Below, piece after piece: positions 1 to 10,400 of a stretch of 32,627 bases of DNA (its first letter is position 1; the number at the start of each line of letters is the position of its first letter). The stretch is from Candidatus Uhrbacteria bacterium (GTDB lineage Bacteria > Patescibacteriota > Patescibacteriia > UBA9934 > GWF2-40-263): positions 1-32,627 of the forward strand of contig JACQXU010000022.1 in NCBI GenBank assembly GCA_016208545.1, given 5' to 3'. Both the position numbers and the translations under genes were made by a program. Below the pieces are notes generated by a model. The model made no database searches, had not been told where the DNA came from, and saw only the letters and a list, made by a program, of their open reading frames with translations.

Positions 1-815
1 TTTATTTCTTCAGGGCTACATGTCGCATAACGAAGTTTCACTTGTTCAGCAACGTCAATTGAAGTTCTCAAGCCAAGAGCAATATCTGAAGTAATATGGT
101 CAGACCCAATCGGTAAAACTGAAGTGTGAAGAACATCGCCTTCTTCATAAACAACTAAAGACGTAGTTGATGCGCCAATGTTTACAACACAAACACCGAG
201 TTCCTTCTGACGATCTGACACAACAGCTTCTGCTGTTGCGAGAATTGAAAAAACTAAATCTTCGATATTCAATCCGGTTCGATATACTGCTTTTGTGAGA
301 TTTTTAATTTGTGAACCCAAACCTTGAATGATAAGCGCATCAACTTCAAGTCGAATTCCGTTCATTCCAACCGGATCTTTAACACCGCGCTGACCATCAA
401 CAATAAAACTTTTTGGAATAACGTGAATTATCTCGTAATTTGTCGGCGTCGCGACTGTTCGAGCGGCTTCGATTGCGCGCTCAACATCTTCTTCACGAAT
501 TTCACCGTCGCTTCGCCCGACTCCAATCACACCTCTTGATTCTTGTGAAATGATGTGCCCGCCGCTTATTCCGACCCAAGCTGAATTGATTGGAACGCCA
601 GTGATTCGTTCAGCTTGTTCAAGCGCGCGAGAAACAGAGGAAACTGCGTCTTCCAAATTTGTGATTGTGCCTTTATTCACGCCAGATGAAGGAACCTCAA
701 CAGCGCCGATGATGTGCATCTGCTCTTTTCCGTCAGATGACGGAACCAGTTTTCCAACCGCCACACGCACGGCATGTGAACCAACATCAAGCCCTGCATA
801 GATTTCTTCGGTCAT
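1..815 (-). CDS. ftsA: Cell division protein FtsA (C-terminus truncated by window edge)
   Basis: Reverse-strand translation from ATG at 815 reads MTEEIYAGLDVGSHAVRVAVGKL...GTITNLEDAVSSVSRALEQAERITGVPINSAWVGISGGHIISQESRGVIGVGR...; typical FtsA actin-fold N-terminus and SHS2 region. Open to base 1, so absent from the ORF track. Confidence 0.93.
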   Translation of the reverse strand, partial: MTEEIYAGLDVGSHAVRVAVGKLVPSSDGKEQMHIIGAVEVPSSGVNKGTITNLEDAVSSVSRALEQAERITGVPINSAWVGISGGHIISQESRGVIGVGRSDGEIREEDVERAIEAARTVATPTNYEIIHVIPKSFIVDGQRGVKDPVGMNGIRLEVDALIIQGLGSQIKNLTKAVYRTGLNIEDLVFSILATAEAVVSDRQKELGVCVVNIGASTTSLVVYEEGDVLHTSVLPIGSDHITSDIALGLRTSIDVAEQVKLRYATCSPEEI

Positions 816-816
816 A

Positions 817-953
817 CCCGGTAGTACAACAATGATACTTATATTTGTTAGTGTTTCTTTGACTGACATTGTTACGACATCTTACGTATGGAGTCGTACA
901 ATCTTTATTAATACACAGCAGAACAGGAGACAGATCATTGTTGTCCTACCGGG
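817..953. mobile_element. MITE-like 137-bp element, copy 1 (20-bp imperfect terminal inverted repeats)
   Basis: Begins CCCGGTAGTACAACAATGAT, ends ATCATTGTTGTCCTACCGGG (reverse complement with one mismatch). Flanked by CATA at 813-816 and 954-957. Confidence 0.7.
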
Positions 954-957
954 CATA

Positions 958-1094
958 CCCGATAGTACAACAATGATATTTATATTTGTTAGTGTTTCTT
1001 TGACTGACATTGTTACGACATCTTACGTATGGAGTCGTACAATCTTTATTAATACACAGCAGAACAGGAGACAGATCATTGTTGTCCTACCGGG
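958..1094. mobile_element. MITE-like 137-bp element, copy 2 (tandem, about 2 substitutions from copy 1)
   Basis: Same sequence as 817-953 except CCCGA/CCCGG and ATATTTA/ATACTTA. Flanked by CATA at 954-957 and 1095-1098. Period exactly 141 bp. Confidence 0.7.
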
Positions 1095-1126
1095 CATACT
1101 CATACTTTTCTTCAAGTATAGCTCGT

Positions 1127-1489
1127 TTAGGAAAACAAACGCAAATGCGGGGCGAAAATCACTACACCGATTACGACAGCGATTAAAGACATAAGTAGCA
1201 CTGTCGCGGCCATAATGTCTTTAATGTCATGAACGATTGGATGAATTCTGGGTTTGAACGTGTCAACAATTCGTTCAAACACACTATTTATCAGCTCGAG
1301 AGTTAATATGAGTCCAATGAGCAATAAAAGTACAATCCATTCAAACGCGTTTACTTCAAACCAAATTGCCAGAACAATAATTGCAACTGCCGCAAGTGTT
1401 TGCATACGAAAATTTTGTTCACTTTTGAACACAACTCGAACACCTCGAAGCGCGTGAGAAAAACTTTTTATTAAACGACTTATAGACAT
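1127..1489 (-). CDS. dgkA: Diacylglycerol/undecaprenol kinase family protein
   Basis: NFRMQTLAAVAIIVLAIWFEVNAFEWIVLLLLIGLILTLELINSVFERIVDTF...HDIKDIMAATVLLMSL; DAGK_prokar motif ExINTAIE-like (ELINSVFE) plus three TM segments. Confidence 0.92.
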   Translation of the reverse strand: MSISRLIKSFSHALRGVRVVFKSEQNFRMQTLAAVAIIVLAIWFEVNAFEWIVLLLLIGLILTLELINSVFERIVDTFKPRIHPIVHDIKDIMAATVLLMSLIAVVIGVVIFAPHLRLFS

Positions 1490-1896
1490 AGTCTGTTCAA
1501 AATTTTTGTTTGCAGTGAAAACATTTTTTCCGCATCTTTTGATTTTTCATGATCGTATCCGAATAAATGCAGTAGTCCATGAATTATCAAAAAAGTTATT
1601 TCTTTTTCTGCACTGTGTTTAATTTTTTTGGCTTGACGACTAGCTCGCGAATAGGAAATTAGAAGTTCGCCGCTGTCTTTTGTGAGTGGAAAAGACAAAA
1701 CGTCGGTCACGGAATCTTTTCCACGATAAACACTATTCGCGAAACGCATTGTTTTATTGTCAACAAACGCGATTGAAACAGTGTACTTTTTTGCTTTCAC
1801 TTCGCGGCTGACAAGTCGCAAAATCTTTGACAATTTAGAAATAGGAAAACGCTGACCGCTTTCTAACAATGTTTGATTGACTTCCGCGCGAATCAT
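1480..1896 (-). CDS. ybeY: Endoribonuclease YbeY (rRNA maturation factor)
   Basis: Contains TDVLSFPL and the metal-binding HGLLHLFGYDH motif. Confidence 0.95.
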   Translation of the reverse strand: MIRAEVNQTLLESGQRFPISKLSKILRLVSREVKAKKYTVSIAFVDNKTMRFANSVYRGKDSVTDVLSFPLTKDSGELLISYSRASRQAKKIKHSAEKEITFLIIHGLLHLFGYDHEKSKDAEKMFSLQTKILNRLCL

Positions 1897-2885
1897 AACA
1901 CGATTTTTTTCAAACTATTGATCATCATTTGAAAGGTCTGAACATAATCAGCTGTTGATTTCGTTGGAATTTCGTAAGTCAATGACAAAACTGTTGAATC
2001 AATCATAACAAGCGCGGCGCGTTTATTTTGTGCAATATAAAATTCAAGACCTGTTTTTGTGGTCGTCTTAACAATTTTTTCTTGTCCGCCTTGTTCTTGA
2101 GTCCAATCGCTTATTGTTTGAACAACAGCTTCAGGAGTTTGTGAACGAACAGCGATCACAAAAGATTCGCCGGTTGTTGTTTGAATAAAAGTTGACATTG
2201 GAGTTGGTCCGGTTTGCGTCTGCCAAATTGATGGATATACAAATTCAACAACTGAAGGAAGTGTAAAAGAAGAAACCAAATCGGCTTCGATCAGAGTTCC
2301 AGGCGCTATTCCACTTGGATTGTATAAATGAAAAACTTCATTGCCGTCCAAAAATCCATCAGCATCAGTGTCTGGTAAATTTAAGTTTGTTTTGTAAATC
2401 AATTGTTCTTCGATGTCTGTCAAACCGTCCGAATCTGTGTCTTTTCCCGGAACGATTTCGACAGACTGTGCAGGCTCTTCTTTTATTTCTTCTTCTTCTT
2501 TAACTATCGGTTTTTCAACTTCAGGTCGCGAAACAACAGATTGTGTAACAAGCTCTTGTGTTGTAGGAGTTTGTGTTTCAACACTCCGAAGCAAAATATA
2601 ACCAGTAACGATCAAAGCTAGAATCACAATTCCTCCGGAAATGAGAAGCGCTTTTGTGGAAGCTGATAAACCTTTTTTCGTTGGTTGTTTCAAAATTGGA
2701 GCCGGTTTTTGTGGAGGTGGCGGAGTCGGAGGAATGTTCACAGCCTGCGGCCTTGCTTGCCCTTTCGGTTCAACAATTTTTGATTCTTTGCCATGACGAT
2801 ATTGCTCGGGCATCGTAAAAATCTGCGCATCTGGTGCAGTTTTTTTCTGTTGCTGATTTTCCATTTTCAATTCTGTTTCCTGCAT
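1893..2885 (-). CDS. Membrane protein with thrombospondin type-3-like calcium-binding repeats
   Basis: Pro-rich N-terminus, one TM (ALLISGGIVILALIVTGYILL), then DTDSDGLTDIEEQLIYKTNLNLPDTDADGFLDGNEVFHLYNPSG. Overlaps ybeY by 4 bp (ATGA). Confidence 0.8.
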   Translation of the reverse strand: MQETELKMENQQQKKTAPDAQIFTMPEQYRHGKESKIVEPKGQARPQAVNIPPTPPPPQKPAPILKQPTKKGLSASTKALLISGGIVILALIVTGYILLRSVETQTPTTQELVTQSVVSRPEVEKPIVKEEEEIKEEPAQSVEIVPGKDTDSDGLTDIEEQLIYKTNLNLPDTDADGFLDGNEVFHLYNPSGIAPGTLIEADLVSSFTLPSVVEFVYPSIWQTQTGPTPMSTFIQTTTGESFVIAVRSQTPEAVVQTISDWTQEQGGQEKIVKTTTKTGLEFYIAQNKRAALVMIDSTVLSLTYEIPTKSTADYVQTFQMMINSLKKIVL

Positions 2886-2934
2886 AATTTTCCATTACCA
2901 CTTACTCCCTTTCTCCCTTTCTTTTATTTTTTTC

Positions 2935-3528
2935 TTAACTTCCACTTGGAACTTCCAACAACTTCCCTTGTCCGTTTGGATTATATCCGGCTTTAACTTC
3001 GTCGCCGTCTGAATATCCGTCGCCATCTGAATCTGGATTCAAAGGATTGGTTCCATAAACTTCGATCTCTTCGCGATCAAACAGAAAATCACCGTCTGTG
3101 TCTGAACTTGTTGCATTGGTTCCAAATTGAGCTTCTTGCAAATCAGACAGTCCGTCTTTATCTGTGTCAACTTCTATAGCCTCTTCAGCTTCTACTGCCT
3201 CTACAGCTTCTTCAGCTTCTACAGCTTCTTGAGCCGGTTCTTGAGGCGTAACAGGCGTTCTAGAACTCAAAATTCGCCAAGAAATTAAAAATGCAATAAC
3301 GATTACTGTCAAAACTGAAACAACGATGATAATAGTTTTTAGGTTTTGGGTTTTAGGTTTTGGGTGTTGGGTTTTGGGTGTTGGGTTTTGGGTGGAAGGA
3401 GTAGGAGAAGACTGAACTGGCTCCGAAACTAAATGAGTTGGCGGAGCTGTTGGCGGAATCACTTGCGGCGCGGCTTCGTCTGTTTTTGCAAAAATGTCTT
3501 CAGGAGGTTTTTGTAATTCGTCGAACAT
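2935..3528 (-). CDS. Membrane protein with TSP3-like calcium-binding repeats (paralogue 2)
   Basis: TM segment TIIIVVSVLTVIVIAFLISWRIL; DTDKDGLSDLQEAQFGTNATSSDTDGDFLFDREEIEVYGTNPLNPDSDGDGYSDGDEVKAGYNPNGQGKLL. Confidence 0.82.
   Translation of the reverse strand: MFDELQKPPEDIFAKTDEAAPQVIPPTAPPTHLVSEPVQSSPTPSTQNPTPKTQHPKPKTQNLKTIIIVVSVLTVIVIAFLISWRILSSRTPVTPQEPAQEAVEAEEAVEAVEAEEAIEVDTDKDGLSDLQEAQFGTNATSSDTDGDFLFDREEIEVYGTNPLNPDSDGDGYSDGDEVKAGYNPNGQGKLLEVPSGS
3336..3395. repeat. Telomere-like G-rich TTTTGGG/TGTTGGG repeat tract inside a CDS
   Basis: Plus strand GTTTTTAGGTTTTGGGTTTTAGGTTTTGGGTGTTGGGTTTTGGGTGTTGGGTTTTGGGTGG; encodes the linker PTPKTQHPKPKTQNLKT on the minus strand. Confidence 0.75.
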
Positions 3529-3566
3529 AGGTTTTTGGTGTTAGGTTTTGGGTTTTAGGAAAAAAA

Positions 3567-4364
3567 TTAAGGCAATTTTCCAGCGCCGTTTGGATTATAA
3601 CCTGCGGCGATTTCTTGACTGTCGCTATATCCATCTCCGTCAGTATCAGCTTTGTACGGATCAGTTCCGTACAATTTTTCTTGCGTGTTATCCAAATCGT
3701 CAAAATCCGGATCATCAACCAAAATCCATTCTTCCTTACACAATCCAATTCGGTCTTCGTCAATTAATTTCTCACAAACTCGAGAGTCTTGTTTTTGATT
3801 CGCCTCTTTAACGACGATCAAAAATTCACATTCTGATGGATCTTTTCCAAGCGTCGCACAATTTTCAGCAGTAACTGGCTCAAGACCAGAGTGGCATCCT
3901 TGTCGTTTATTCTCGTTTTGTATTTTATCACACAACTTCACATTTTGAGCAGAAACTGCAAGAGCATAATTCACACTGTCTGAACAAAGTCTTTTCCATT
4001 CTTCGTTAACGATATTTTCACAAATCGAGGTATCTTTTTTATCAACTCCAAGTTCCCAAACGCAAGCGTCATAACTTTTGTCTGTTAAGCCTTCGCAAAA
4101 CAAAACATTTCCGGTTTGAGAAGCAAGTTTTTGAGTTTGTTGTTGAGCGCATTTTTCCTTGTCAACCGCACTCTGACAGGTTTGTTCGATTTGAGCGCGT
4201 TGATTTTCAAGTTCCTGCGTTTGCAGAGATGTTTCATTTCTTCCGCTGATAAAACGAACAGCGCCTATCACCAAAAACACAGCAATTAAAACTCCGACTG
4301 CGATAATCGCGACAGGTTTCCAAGAAATTTGTTTTTGTTCAGTTGGATAGTCGGAGAAAGGCAT
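3567..4364 (-). CDS. Membrane protein with paired-Cys repeats and C-terminal TSP3-like repeat (paralogue 3)
   Basis: N-terminal TM (VAIIAVGVLIAVFLVIGAV), about 12 regularly spaced Cys, then DPDFDDLDNTQEKLYGTDPYKADTDGDGYSDSQEIAAGYNPNGAGKLP (C-terminus matches paralogue 2). Confidence 0.8.
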   Translation of the reverse strand: MPFSDYPTEQKQISWKPVAIIAVGVLIAVFLVIGAVRFISGRNETSLQTQELENQRAQIEQTCQSAVDKEKCAQQQTQKLASQTGNVLFCEGLTDKSYDACVWELGVDKKDTSICENIVNEEWKRLCSDSVNYALAVSAQNVKLCDKIQNENKRQGCHSGLEPVTAENCATLGKDPSECEFLIVVKEANQKQDSRVCEKLIDEDRIGLCKEEWILVDDPDFDDLDNTQEKLYGTDPYKADTDGDGYSDSQEIAAGYNPNGAGKLP

Positions 4365-4400
4365 AAATTAGGTTTTTGGTTTTGGGTGTTTGCGAAAAAA

Positions 4401-7400
4401 TTACTGCGAAGGACAATACTCAAAATTAATGTTAGAAAAATTCATCGTTCCGGTTCCGTTGAAAATTGTTTGAATCGGCATCAAAGTTTGCTTGTTCTGA
4501 CACGCGAATGTTGACGGTAAAGGCAATTCAATATTTTGACCAACAGGAGTGATCGCAGTTTGCGAACTTGATTCTGTTCCCTTTGTCGCAGTAACTGTTG
4601 TTTTTGATTCCAAAACAGATTCGATGATTTTGTTATACATTCCCTTAATACCTTCAGCTGTCGTTGCTTGATACGCATAGTCTCCTTCAAAACAGTCATT
4701 AAGTGCTGACATTGTGTATCCATGGCATTTCATGCTAGACAAATGTTCCATGTAGACAATTTGAGTGGTGTTATTAGATATGACTGCGGAATAAAAAGTG
4801 ATGTCACCAGATTTTATATGATCATAAATCATTCCGTCTTCATAACGAGCTTCGGCAATGCAAGCATCAGGTCCATCATAATTATAATCTTCAGTATTTT
4901 CGTCCGTTTCTGAAGTAAACACCTTAGAATAATCAGTACAGTGGTGATCATATTCTGACGGTGTATTCTCATCAAAATCTATAGGATGGTTTGCTTCGCC
5001 GTCTGCAAGAAGAATTACAAATTTTTTGTTTTCCGAAGGAGACTGTTCATCTAAAATTTGAATTGCTTTTTGAATAGCTTTGCCAGTTAATGTCCATCCA
5101 CCTGTATTGTCCTTATAAGTTCCAATAATACTTTGTAGTATTGTATTATTCCCTGCTTCATTCAATGACAATAAACTGTCGGTGCTTGTTGGATTCATAA
5201 AAAGAACATCGTCTTGAACATTATGAACAGCATCGCCTTTTCCTGCCTCTTGTTCGTCTGGTGTTCCATATCCGTACGAGACTAAACCAATTCTGACTTC
5301 TCCTTCGTTGCCTTGATACGCATTGTACAAGTCGTCTATCGCTTGAATTGCGGATTCCGCGGCAATGTCAATTTTGCGATTTGGAGCAGTGGCGGCTGTT
5401 CCATCTGGAGCATCTTCCATTGTTCCTGTTAAATCCGTCACAAACACAATATCAATGTTTGGTTCAATTACATTTATGTTATCAATATTTGCTGTAATTT
5501 TTGTTCCAACAGAGCAAGCCGGCAAAACCAAAACCGCATTATCTGGCGAGAGTTTTTCTGTGTTGAAATAACTATAAAGATCAACGCTTGGAAGCGGTTG
5601 AGCACCGGAAAGTTCACTTTGCACTAAAATTCCTGTTTTCTTTAGTGAAAACGGACATGCTCCAGTACAATCACTCGCGCAAACAGGCGCAACGCAAACA
5701 CTATCTGCTCCGCAAAGAGTTTTATTTGCTGAACTAGTATAATCTGTTGTATTTTTGTCCGGTGGCTGAAGTGTGCATGGTTTGCCGTTATCTGCTCCGC
5801 CATTGCAAACTCCTGCGTAATGGCACGAATATCCTGATTCGCACGAACTATCAGTTAAAACATCACTTTTTGGACAACTCGCGCCACGTTTTGAATCTCC
5901 ATTATTGTAATCAATGCACCAATACGGCTGGTCGTTCCCATCGCAAAATTCATTTCCATTTATAATTCCGTCGCCGCAATACGAACCAGACAAAGTTTTA
6001 TATTGACACTGCCAATTGCAATAATTGCAAGTGTCGTCGTACGAAGCTGTGCACGGATTTGTGCTAAATGGTCCGACATTCTCTCCGCCATTGTCGCACG
6101 CCTCAACACCACTAAAAACATAATTATCTCCGCAGATATTTTTCTGGCATCCGTTTGTGCAACTATCATTGTTTGAATCATTTCCATCATCACATTTTTC
6201 AGTTCCTTCCACTTTTCCATTTCCGCAAACTTGATCTCCGCCAGAACACGCAGACCAACCAGGCCATGAACAATCATTCTGACAAACGCGAGTTCGAGTA
6301 AGTTCGTAAGTGAAATCGGAACATTCGGCGTTTAAACCGGCACAGTCGGTGTTTACATTGCATTTCTCTCCAACTTCTGTTCCTCCAACACAAACTTTAC
6401 TGTTTCCACATTCTAGTTTTCCAGCTCCTCCTCCGCAGGAATATCCTGTTGGACAATCACTTTGCGTTTCACAAGTTGTTAAATTATCAGTACAAAGTTT
6501 TCCAGCCCACTGTTCACTTCCTCCGTCGCACTGTTCCGGACCATTCACAATTTTGTCTCCGCAAGAAAGTCCCGGCTGTTTGCAGTCATATGTGCAAGTT
6601 TTGGTTGGAGTATTTCCGTATTGTCCGTTTGACGCAACACAAGAATTCAACTTTGCCCAACTTTGCGCACCAAGCGTTGCAAAATTTTCAATTGAACCGC
6701 AATCGCACTCTTCACCGCCTGCCAAATATCCATCACCGCACAAAAATGCTGTTGAAAGTAAACATCCTGTTCCGCAGTGGCCATAAGTTCCGTTTAATTC
6801 TCCGTCATCACAAATTTCATTTCCTTCCAAAACACCATTTCCGCACTCAAATTGAATAAGCGGCGAACCAGCTGTCATTGCCTCTTGCGCTGACTGAAAA
6901 CCTGAACAATCGTCTTTACACGCAACGTTAATGTATTCCGTTGAAACTGTTCCTCCTGACGGAGTCGGACATTTATCAACCAAAACTCCTTGATCCCAAA
7001 CCTTCGCGCATTCTATACTTTGCACTTGTCCCAATTCGCACGTTTCACCAATTCCTGAAACTCCATCGCCGCACACAGCTGAAATTCCCCAACTTGTGCT
7101 GTCAGCGCAGAAAAGTGGATTTGAAACAAATCCTTTCGGAACTGCGGCGAGTCCGCTTAAATACTCCGCAACAACTGTCGCGTCATCAGTTGGAAACTGA
7201 TCAATTGGGAAATTCCACACCGCATCTGCGTATTCAAGTTGAGTAAATAACGTATATTTTTCAGCGCCTTTATTTTGATAACCATAAACGTGCGATCCTT
7301 TTGGACAAACAAATTTCCCTTCCAACCCGTTAAAACAAGTTAAAGGATCAAAACCTTCGCCTTGCGACTTACAACCTTGCCAGAACTCGTCGATCGGATC

Positions 7401-10400
7401 TTTCGGAAGAGATGTTCCAACCGCGTTTGAAAGAACCGCGTTCCACGATTCCCATTTACTCACGCTCATTGCTGGAACATAAGTTCCTTGTTGAACTGTT
7501 GGATAACCTTCAACACATACTTCTGTGCCTGGACACTGCGGATCTGATGAACATCCTTGATTTTTTGTGACTGAACAATGTTTGTTTTGCAATCCATATT
7601 TTGTAAGCGCGGAAATCGTTGTTGTAATATCCGTCAATCTCTGCGTGTCATTTTGCAATTTTGCTTTGTCGTTGTCGCAAAATGCGTCTTTGGAAACATC
7701 AAGTGGACAATCTGATGCGAATCCGCTCACTGGTTTATCTTTGGAAATCGAACACTCGCCGTCAACAAATTCTTCAACACACTCACCATCCCATGAACAA
7801 TTTATAAAATCATTTTTTTCATTTTTCACATACGCGCCACTCATTTTTTTACACAGTCCGACATTGCTGACAGCAATTGTGTTTGCATTGAATTTCCAGT
7901 GATCGAAAATCTGCGCAAAAATTTCTTTCGCATCAATTCCAGCATTTGGATTATATGAAACAACGTAAATGTTTGGATATAAAATCTGACTGTGCTCATT
8001 TGCCGCGGCAACATAAGCTGTGTTTCCAGATTGGATCGCTTGATATCCATCAATTTCTATTTCTTTGTAAGTGCCTTTAAAATTTTGCGATTCAAACCAA
8101 TCCTTTGGGGAAAGATAACTCGGGTTTTGAAACACGCGAACTCCGATCGCGTCAGGCGTTCCTTCAACTTTGAAAAAAAGTTCCTGCAAAAGTCCGGCGG
8201 TTGCGACAGAAGTTACATCAACTGGATCAGCAAGCGACGGAAGATCATCAGTTGTTCCGTCTTCGCCTCGATCACGGCAATAATAGAAACCAAAGTTAGA
8301 TGGTTTTGTCGGATCTGTTTTTTCAATATATGGAAACCCAAGTGGTGAACCCAAAGCCGGCCATGGATTTTCACAAACAAGAGCTGTAATTTCAAGCGAA
8401 CCTGCTGTTTGCTTTCCTGATGTTGTCGGCGTATTTAGAGTATCTTTACCGATTGTCGCTGTCGCAACAACGTGCTCAAGTCCGTTATTTCCAACTGATG
8501 AAAATTCAGCTTTGTGCAACTGCTTTTTTGTAAGATCAACAATGTTTTCCGGAGTTCCACTTGCAAACGACGAACCAAAATCCCAAGTCCATCCGTAAAT
8601 GCTTGTTGAGTTGATCGGTTCGTAAACTCCAAGCCCGTCTCGGTAAGTCAGAGCTTTAGCGGTAAATTCGTGCGTTTCATTTTTCTTTGAGAAAAATTGT
8701 GGAGAATGAATTTCATAATCTTTCAAATTGAGCGTTTTGGTGTCTTCAACACTAACAGCTTCGAGCAAACAAACTTCTTTGCCGATCTTGAACGTATTTG
8801 TCGTTTGCCCAAATTGGCATTTATTTCCTGATCCTAAACATATTCCAACTCCATTTTCACTTAACACTCCGTCGGCTTTATTGTCGTTTGTGATTTTGTC
8901 GCCAATTACTACAATTTGATAATAAGAATTCGGTTCAAGTAAATCATTATATTGAATCACAACTTTTTGACCGCCTACTGCATCATCAATTGTTTCAAAA
9001 GTTACTGGCGCATAACAAAATTGCAAAGCCGCTGAAACGTCTTTTCCAAAAAACGACCAAAATCCTGTTTTTACAAAATTCCAAAGTTTAGCAAACCAGC
9101 CAGATGGCGCTTGCCCTGTTGAAACAAGCTGATAGTTTGATGGACAAAGTGTTAGATTTGTTGAAATGTTTTTTCCGTTTATTGTTATCAATTTCAATCG
9201 AATGTTAGAAAGTCCATCCTTCACATTAACAAACGGCGGTTTTACATTTGGCCGAGAGAAACAACAACTACCTGCGCCGCATCCAAGCAGTTTACCATCT
9301 CCGCACGACTGATCGGTTTTACATGAACACTCGATTGCGAGCTCTGTGTCGCCAATCACATTTTCTGCTGAGGCTGTAATTGTTGAAATCGCGTAACCTG
9401 TTGTTGGATCAACCTCTTTTGGAGCATTTGTAGCAATTTGAGCCGCACCGTATCCTCCAATCGAGACTTTACTGCCAACAGCCGCTTCGCATTCCTCGCC
9501 TGTTTGTTTTTGAATGTCGCCGCAATACGATGGAGCTACATATTGAACAGACGAACCTTCTTTCAAACACACTGCGGAACATCCGTCGCCGGAATTCAAA
9601 TTTCCATCATCGCAATCCTCGCCTTTTTCAGGCGCGCCGCTATTACCGCAACATGGAATTTTGAACGGCTGACATTTTGCTGGAGCTGTGCAATCCGCAT
9701 CAACAGAACACGACTCATTATTGTCAGAACAGACAAGCGCACACTCTGCTGTTCCTTCGTTCAAACATTTTTCATTGCATCCATCTCCAGAAACCGCATT
9801 GCCGTCGTCGCAATCTTCTCCGGATTCCTTTTTCGCATTTCCACACGTCGCATAAACGAATTCTTCCGCGATCGCTCCTTCAAACAAACATTGGCCAGAA
9901 CATCCATCGCCATTTTTGTTATTTCCATCATCACAATCCTCGCCTCCTTTTTGCGGCGCGAAATCAACAATTCCGTCTCCGCAAGTTGAGCCAACAGAAG
10001 ATGATCCGTTGTTTAAACAAATTGAATTGCATCCGTCGCCGTTGGCTGTGTTTCCATCATCGCACTGCTCGAAAGCGTCAACGACATTATTTCCACACGT
10101 TGTCGCATTTCCCTCTTTCAAACAACTTGAAGAACATCCGTCATTTGGCGTTGTGTTTCCGTCATCACATTCTTCAGCTTCATTTTTTCCATCGCCGTTG
10201 TAGTCAATAATTCCATCTCCGCAAACTGATTGAGTGTGTTTAATTGAAGCTCCGGCATTCAAACAGTTGAACGTGCACCATTGTGGAAGTTGGTTTGTGA
10301 GACTTATCGCGCCGTTTTTGAGCATAAACGCAACATCCTGTGTTCCGCCGCCTTTCGCAACTGTAAAATTATCCGGCGTATCTTTTGAAACCCATGATTT

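Noticed and set aside
832-1194. Plus-strand 120-aa ORF with a 47-aa internal repeat
   Set aside because: It is a by-product of the tandem 141-bp period being divisible by three. It lies in a TIR element and overlaps dgkA antisense; no coding signal.
6310-6786. Plus-strand ORFs antisense to the 10-kb gene (also 9438-9989, 9677-10210, 6449-6859 and others)
   Set aside because: Low-complexity translations caused by codon bias and Cys-rich repeats of the minus-strand gene. The sense ORF is continuous and has clear domains.
9480-10220. Regularly spaced ccatcatcgcaatcctcgcc-like DNA, possible CRISPR or tandem repeat
   Set aside because: The repetition comes from protein-level CDDGN..GDGC repeats, with variable spacing and no constant direct repeat.
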